A program made the translations under genes and the position numbers. 64,000 nt of DNA from Emiliania huxleyi CCMP1516 (Eukaryota > Haptophyta > Isochrysidales > Noelaerhabdaceae): the NCBI RefSeq assembly GCF_000372725.1, contig NW_005201287.1, positions 860,272 through 924,271 of the forward strand, read 5' to 3'. Positions 59,455 through 64,000 of the stretch are shown piece by piece; positions within the stretch are counted from its first letter, which is position 1; each line of letters opens with the position of its first letter. The notes beneath the pieces were generated by a model. That model was not told the origin of the DNA. It made no database searches and saw nothing but the letters and a program-made list of their open reading frames with translations.

Positions 59455-59921
59455 CGGCGGCCTCGTCAAACTTGCCCGAGGCGAGCGACTTTTGGAAGAT
59501 GCCGAGCACGGGCGGCCAGGTGCCGACGGTGATCTTGCAGCCGGCGTTGGCGAGCGCCTGCCGCAGGAGGGAGAACCGACCCTGGCTCAGTCCAGATCAC
59601 GTCGAGGCGCTGGCGGTGAGTGGGGGTCCCAAGCAGTGTGAGGCTTCCTCCCACGAGGCGGAGAGGGCGACCCCTCCGCGAAACGGAACGCGGTGAAGCG
59701 CGGTGCACCTTGCAGATGGCCCATCCGTAGCCGGTGGAGTCAGCCACGCCAGCAACAAACGCCGTCTTTCCGGTCAGGTCGACGGACATGCCCATCAGCG
59801 GCTCCGCAGCGACGCGCGAGGCCTCCGAGAAGCGGCTCTGCGTGGCAACGCGGCCCTGTAGTGCGCCGCCGGCGCCGAGGGTGTAGCCGCTCACGGCGGT
59901 GGCACAGAGGAAGAGCGACAT
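58321..59921 (-). CDS. fabI: Plastid enoyl-[acyl-carrier-protein] reductase (FabI/ENR), seven exons
   Basis: Exons are 59,921-59,709, 59,557-59,462, 59,381-59,272, 59,168-59,107, 59,036-58,840, 58,763-58,705 and 58,636-58,321, all in phase (350 residues). The N-terminus [20 protein letters not shown] is a signal plus transit region. The mature part carries the plant-type FabI NADH-binding loop [58 protein letters not shown], and the catalytic Tyr and Lys in [20 protein letters not shown]. These are followed by [13 protein letters not shown] and [14 protein letters not shown]. It performs the last reduction of each type II fatty-acid synthesis cycle and is the triclosan-sensitive enzyme class. 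Most introns start GC, and intron 2 holds a GCC run. Confidence 0.95.
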
Positions 59922-61130
59922 CGAGCGGCGAGGCCGGAGGAGCAGCGAGCTCTGCAGACAGAAGCGAGATGCACAAGCGAACCTCCATACAGCCGTGAAA
60001 GAGCGAACGCACTCCAAGAACCACAACGCACTCTCTCACATGACAAGCGATCCACATAGGAATCTTCCCCGTTTCGGCCTGCCTGGCTCCGGAAGCGGTC
60101 ACTCCCGACAAAACTGTGTCGAAAACTCACTTCGATCTTCGAAGCCGGACGGAATTTCCGAGCGACGGCGACGGGTGAGGTGACAGCCCGCCAGTGACAG
60201 GAACGAAGGAACGTGCACGAGAATTGTGCGGACAGACCATTTCAAGTGTGCCAAGAAATAAAGAAAGAAAGAAGGCGTATACCTCGGACCGTATAGGCCA
60301 ACCAACCAAGGAAGATCCGTCCTAGGAGGGGTGAACGCTGAACGGCACACAAAAAACAAAAGGCCCCTCTCGCAAAACACACAAAGGAGTCCTCCTACGG
60401 GAATGTACGTAAGAGCCACATACACCGAGAGAGAGAGACCTGCTTCTCCACGAGACATTCGGCGGCGGCTTCTATACTCGCCGCCTGCAGTTGCAAAGAT
60501 CAACCGCCTTGCGCGCAAGGCTCACAACGCTCGGGCGTTGACCGCACCGCGTACCCTCCCCACTCCCGCCTCTCATTTGTGTCACACCACGCGGAACGCA
60601 TCTCCATTGCTTCGGTGAAGGGGGTGAACCCTAGGGTGAACCGCGCCATCCTCGATCGCCGTGCAAAGCTCGCTTCCGAGCTCTCACGCCGCGCGTAGGG
60701 CCCTTAGGGGCCTAGAGAACACAACCCCCTCTCCCTTTTCTCCCAGTAAGCTAAAAGTACACCGAGAGATAGTACGTACACCGAAAAAGGCGGCGCCAGA
60801 GCACTTGGAGCACTTGGTTGGAGTGCAGTCATCAACCGCACATCCAGGGCCGGGGAGCTGAGTGAAGCGCACCCAGCGGGCCGGATGATTGGGATCGGGT
60901 TGCGGGCAAGAGAGCCCTAGCCCTGGGGGGTGCGCGGTCGCAGGGCCATAACACGGGTCTCCGAGGGTTAGTACCGCGCTCCGGGTTTCCCCTAGCAGCA
61001 GAACGCACCCTCTCTCTACTCGGAGCTAGTGGACACGACACTAGCTACTGATACGAGAATACGTACCGCCCCCACGCAACTACTTGAAGATAATACGAGA
61101 ATACGCCGCTGCGAGACGCCTATAAGAAAC
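59922..61130. other. Intergenic with a family B repeat
   Basis: The family B copy lies at 60,797-60,905. Short frames here (for example 60,099-60,518 on the minus strand) carry no motif. The rest is unremarkable. Confidence 0.55.
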
Positions 61131-61748
61131 ATGGCGCTCCTTTTTCGCCCTTCCTTGGGACTTGTCGCGTCGTCGTGCGTCCTAGTCAGCAGCAACATGC
61201 TCGCGAGCGTCCTCTGTTGCCTACTCGCTGCGCCGATTCCGCGGTCGCTGATCCCATTCGTCGAGCCGCCCGCCGACCTGTCTCAAATCCCGCTCAGCCA
61301 CCTGGAGCCTAACCTTGCAGCAGCGGAGCAGCCGGCCGAGAGGTCGCTGATCCCATTCGTCGAGCCGCCCGCCGACCTGTCTCAAATCCCGCTCAGCCAC
61401 CTGGAGCCTAACCTTGCAGCAGCGGAGCAGCCGGCCGAGAGGTCGCTGATCCCATTCGTCGAGCCGCCCGCCGACCTGTCTCAAATCCCGCTCAGCCACC
61501 TGGAGCCTAACCTTGCAGCAGCGGAGCAGCCGGCCGAGAGGTCGCTGATCCCATTCGTCGAGCCGCCCGCCGACCTGTCTCAAATCCCGCTCAGCCACCT
61601 GGAGCCTAACCTTGCAGCAGCGGAGCAGCCGGCCGAGAGGTCGCTGATCCCATTCGTCGAGCCGCCCGCCGACCTGTCTCAAATCCCGCTCAGCCACCTC
61701 GAGCCCAAGGGCAACCCTGCAGCAGCAGCACCAGCAGCGTGGCCTTGA
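61131..61748 (+). CDS. Secreted protein of five 33-residue tandem repeats
   Basis: The ATG at 61,131 gives 205 residues; the open frame upstream begins with GTG. Residues 1-34 have hydrophobic character typical of a signal peptide or anchor (SNMLASVLCCLLAAP). Then a 33-residue unit, RSLIPFVEPPADLSQIPLSH followed by LEPNLAAAEQPAE, is repeated five times, the last diverging to KGNPAAAAPAAWP. The DNA units of 99 bp start at 61,242, 61,341, 61,440, 61,539 and 61,638 and look almost identical, so copy number is likely to vary between strains. No known family matches. A surface or matrix protein is a reasonable guess. Confidence 0.68.
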   Translation: MALLFRPSLGLVASSCVLVSSNMLASVLCCLLAAPIPRSLIPFVEPPADLSQIPLSHLEPNLAAAEQPAERSLIPFVEPPADLSQIPLSHLEPNLAAAEQPAERSLIPFVEPPADLSQIPLSHLEPNLAAAEQPAERSLIPFVEPPADLSQIPLSHLEPNLAAAEQPAERSLIPFVEPPADLSQIPLSHLEPKGNPAAAAPAAWP

Positions 61749-62199
61749 GGTGAGTGACATTGAGAAGGAGACTTAGCTCCCGGACGAGCGACTCTGAGCG
61801 AGCTCTGAATGAATGAACGAGTCGTCGCACTCCTCGCTATGCCATTACACGAGGCTGATGCGCTGGGGCGAGCGGCCGGCCCTGTGCGGCTGTGCGTTCG
61901 CCCGTCGGCGTCGCCGCGGCCCGCGCACACGCACAACCCGCGCGCCTCCCACATGCGCATGCCAGCGCGTACGTCCGAAAGCGCGTTACGTGTGTTTTCG
62001 ATGCTGGTGCGGTTACGTCTATTAGATGTGCATTAAAACTGCGGTCTATAGCGCGCCGCGAGACACATACACCCCTATCGGCACTGGTCCCCGAGACCCT
62101 CAGGGCCTGGGACAGCCATACGGCCGACGCTCCACCCGCCCACCTCCTGCCCTTCGGCACAAACGACAGCTAACGATACAGTCTCTGGGCCCCGGTCGG
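61749..62199. other. Intergenic
   Basis: No repeat or frame with recognisable features is seen between the tandem-repeat gene and the small membrane protein gene. Confidence 0.5.
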
Positions 62200-62526
62200 T
62201 CAGCCGCCGCCTTCCGAGGGAGGTTTGTAGGTCCCTTCGCGCCATGACTGTTGGACTTCCGGGGGCAGCTCCGCTAGCCGCGCCTCGACCGTACGCTTGC
62301 AATCCTGAAACTGCAGCACGGCGCATGAGCCGAAAAACAGGCCAACCACGGCTAGGTTGCGCTGCAGCGGGTTGGCGTGCACATTCTCCCAAAATGTTTT
62401 CCAGAAGTTCGCCTCCGCGTTGCTCTGCGCCGCTGTGCCTATGTCTGACGGGCAAGCCGCTGGTGGCTGCTTCTGCGGTCGTGGTGCACGGCGAACGCCG
62501 CGGAGCGCGCGGCGTTGAGCGCCCAT
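62200..62526 (-). CDS. Small single-span membrane protein
   Basis: ATG at 62,526 gives 108 residues. The Arg-rich start (MGAQRRALRGVRRAPRPQK) could be a mitochondrial presequence. The core reads EANFWKTFWENVHANPLQRN then a span LAVVGLFFGSCAVLQF and a charged helix (RTVEARLAELPPEVQQSWRE). The size and plan resemble small subunits of respiratory or import complexes, but no family is recognised. A family A repeat lies immediately upstream and the frame runs on into it, so the repeat may have supplied the promoter or 5' UTR. Confidence 0.6.
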   Translation of the reverse strand: MGAQRRALRGVRRAPRPQKQPPAACPSDIGTAAQSNAEANFWKTFWENVHANPLQRNLAVVGLFFGSCAVLQFQDCKRTVEARLAELPPEVQQSWREGTYKPPSEGGG

Positions 62527-62619
62527 GGAGGTGGTGGCTGGCGCAGCAAGAACCGCGACAAGAACGCCGGGGCGACCGCTGGGCGAGCGGTCGCTAAAAA
62601 AGAATTTTGAATCGCGAAC

Positions 62620-62985
62620 TCGAGCGAGGGGCCAAAATATGCCGCGAGGAGGGCAGAGCTGCGACGAAAGGCGAGAGAAGAAGCGAGAGCAAGGGACCGG
62701 CAGGCGGCGGCGTCGCAGGACGAGGCAGAGGAGAGCGACGCGACAGAGGAAGAAGCGATACAAGAGAGAGAATGACGAGAGTGGGACGACCGCGAGGTGG
62801 CATGAAGGCTGCAGCGAGAATCGGCGGAGAGACTGCGAAGATATAGGAAGAGGCGGACGCCTTGGAGGGGGGGTGGGCGACGGCTAGCGCATCACACCCC
62901 TCTCGTCCTTAAAAATCCCTGTGTGGTGGCGGCGTGCCGTCGGCTCCCCTCCCTCCCTTGGGCTGTCCGATTTCTTTCTTTCTTT
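62620..62985 (+). repeat. Dispersed repeat family A
   Basis: Near-complete plus-oriented copy related to 21,905-22,265, ending in the CTTT tail at about 62,985. Confidence 0.85.
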
Positions 62986-63841
62986 TATCTTTACGTCCCT
63001 GTGTTTTATCAGTAATTAGAATTAAATGATAGAGATACCTCACATGTACATTGTACGCTATACAACGTAGGCCCTGAGACGCACTCACGTACTGCGTTCC
63101 ACCCGCCCTAACTGGTAGCGTTTGTGTTTTACGTCAATGGCTGCACACCCTGACGCGGTCCACGCAGGCGTGTTTTCTGACGGCCGACCGTCAGTGCACG
63201 GAGTTGCCCGTTCTCCGACTGCCCCGGCTAGTTCCAGGGTTCGTCGGGAGTGACCCCTTCGCCGCCCAGGACCTGGCGCGGGTGGGTTGGGGGGGCTCGC
63301 TGCAGGGAAGGGCTGTGTAAGAAGCCGATCCCCGTGCAAACCCTGTCAGCTTTCCTCCCGCTGTGATTCTGTGTGAGCTCTGTGTCTTGATTGGCCAACA
63401 ATATACCTAAAACCCTGTCAGCAATCCAGGAAAGAAAGTGGAAAACAGAGAAGGGAAACGAGGGATGGAACGTGGGCAGGGTATTCACCTGCACGAGCAG
63501 GATTTTGCGCGGCGCACTTGGAGCACTTGGAGTGCAGTCAGTAACCTCACATCCAGGGCCGGGGAGCTGAGAAGCGCATCCAGCGGGCCGGATGATCGGT
63601 ATCGGGCTATTTGCTCAAAATTCTTCTTTTTGGCCCGGCAGGCGAGCCGGGGCGTGGATGACAGCTAGCTGGCAACAGAGCGCTCTGCGTGGCATGCCTC
63701 TTCCCGGCGCCCTCGCCGCCGCCACACCGAGCCCGCCGCCTCTTTTGACTTTTCATTGTTACGACCTTCGAAGTGCGAATCTATGCGCGTTAGATTGTTA
63801 GCAGTACCAAAATGTTGTTGCGCGTTAGCGGACACGGCAGC
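62986..63841. other. Intergenic with a family B repeat
   Basis: Family B copy at 63,517-63,605. No supported gene otherwise. Confidence 0.55.
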
Positions 63842-64000
63842 GTCGACCGCACGGCCTACTCGCCCAAGTCCTCGCTCTCTTTTATGTCCCACCATGCAGA
63901 GCGCATCTCTCTCTCTGTTGTGCGAGGAGTGAACCGCGCCATTCGCTCTCACCTGGCGACCCTGTCTGCACGTCTATTGGAGAGGATGTACAGGCTCATC
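63842..64000 (+). CDS. Dispersed gene of unknown family, cut by window end
   Basis: The frame reads VDRTAYSPKSSLSFMSHHAE then RISLSVVRGVNRAIRSHL and remains open to the edge. It matches the frameshifted copy at 12,290-12,425 (minus strand) closely at DNA level. The start is not visible. Being present twice suggests a mobile or multicopy gene. Confidence 0.5.

Overview
The window looks like nuclear DNA from a GC-rich photosynthetic eukaryote. Genes are dense, introns are short, and several products have bipartite (signal peptide plus transit peptide) plastid-targeting N-termini with the phenylalanine motif typical of secondary red plastids (ribosomal protein L7/L12, enoyl-ACP reductase, an SDR-like protein). 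Most introns begin with GC instead of GT. Together these features best fit a haptophyte such as an Emiliania or Prymnesium relative. That is an inference from gene style; no rRNA or organelle marker is present. A run of 100 N at 13,988-14,087 marks an assembly gap.

Layout. 1-11.5 kb: RCC1-repeat protein (truncated by the window edge), two unknown genes, a two-exon secreted proline-rich wall-type protein, two tandem HIT hydrolases and a seven-exon POT/PTR2 transporter. 11.8-15.4 kb: a repeat block with clusters of a GGTTCACGG motif, G/C-run hairpins, duplicated segments and the gap. 15.6-20.8 kb: a DMT/EamA transporter, a secreted GH5-like protein with three cysteine modules, and an LRR protein. 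20.8-23.4 kb: nested dispersed repeats and a TIR element. 23.9-33.8 kb: a small membrane protein, an unknown protein, plastid L7/L12, a methyltransferase, a secreted LON-domain protein and an SDR-like protein. 34.1-39.6 kb: an eleven-exon XRN-type 5'-3' exoribonuclease with intron minisatellites, head-to-head with a membrane J-domain gene. 40.7-46 kb: a second TIR element, one arm of a 0.65-kb inverted repeat, an F-box gene, a fold-back element and a three-exon membrane protein. 46-52.9 kb: CRAL-TRIO protein, sulfatase, acidic protein with two tandem Tudor-like modules, and a dockerin-like secreted protein. 53-55 kb: a 1.8-kb unit bounded by identical 256-bp direct repeats. 55.1-60 kb: GT47 exostosin-like glycosyltransferase and plastid FabI. 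61-64 kb: a secreted protein made of 33-residue tandem repeats, a small membrane protein, and repeats running to the edge.

The genes form no operon or single pathway. Several suit a walled or scaled alga: polysaccharide synthesis and modification (GT47, sulfatase, GH5-like) and secreted Pro-rich, Ser-rich or dockerin-like proteins. Two serve plastid functions (fatty-acid synthesis, translation).

The most unusual signal is in the introns. Many GC-AG introns are bounded by direct copies of the exon sequence at the splice sites, and several have grown into 10-11-bp minisatellites. In the XRN gene a whole microexon-plus-intron unit of 64 bp is repeated eleven times. This looks like a genome caught making and expanding introns by tandem duplication.
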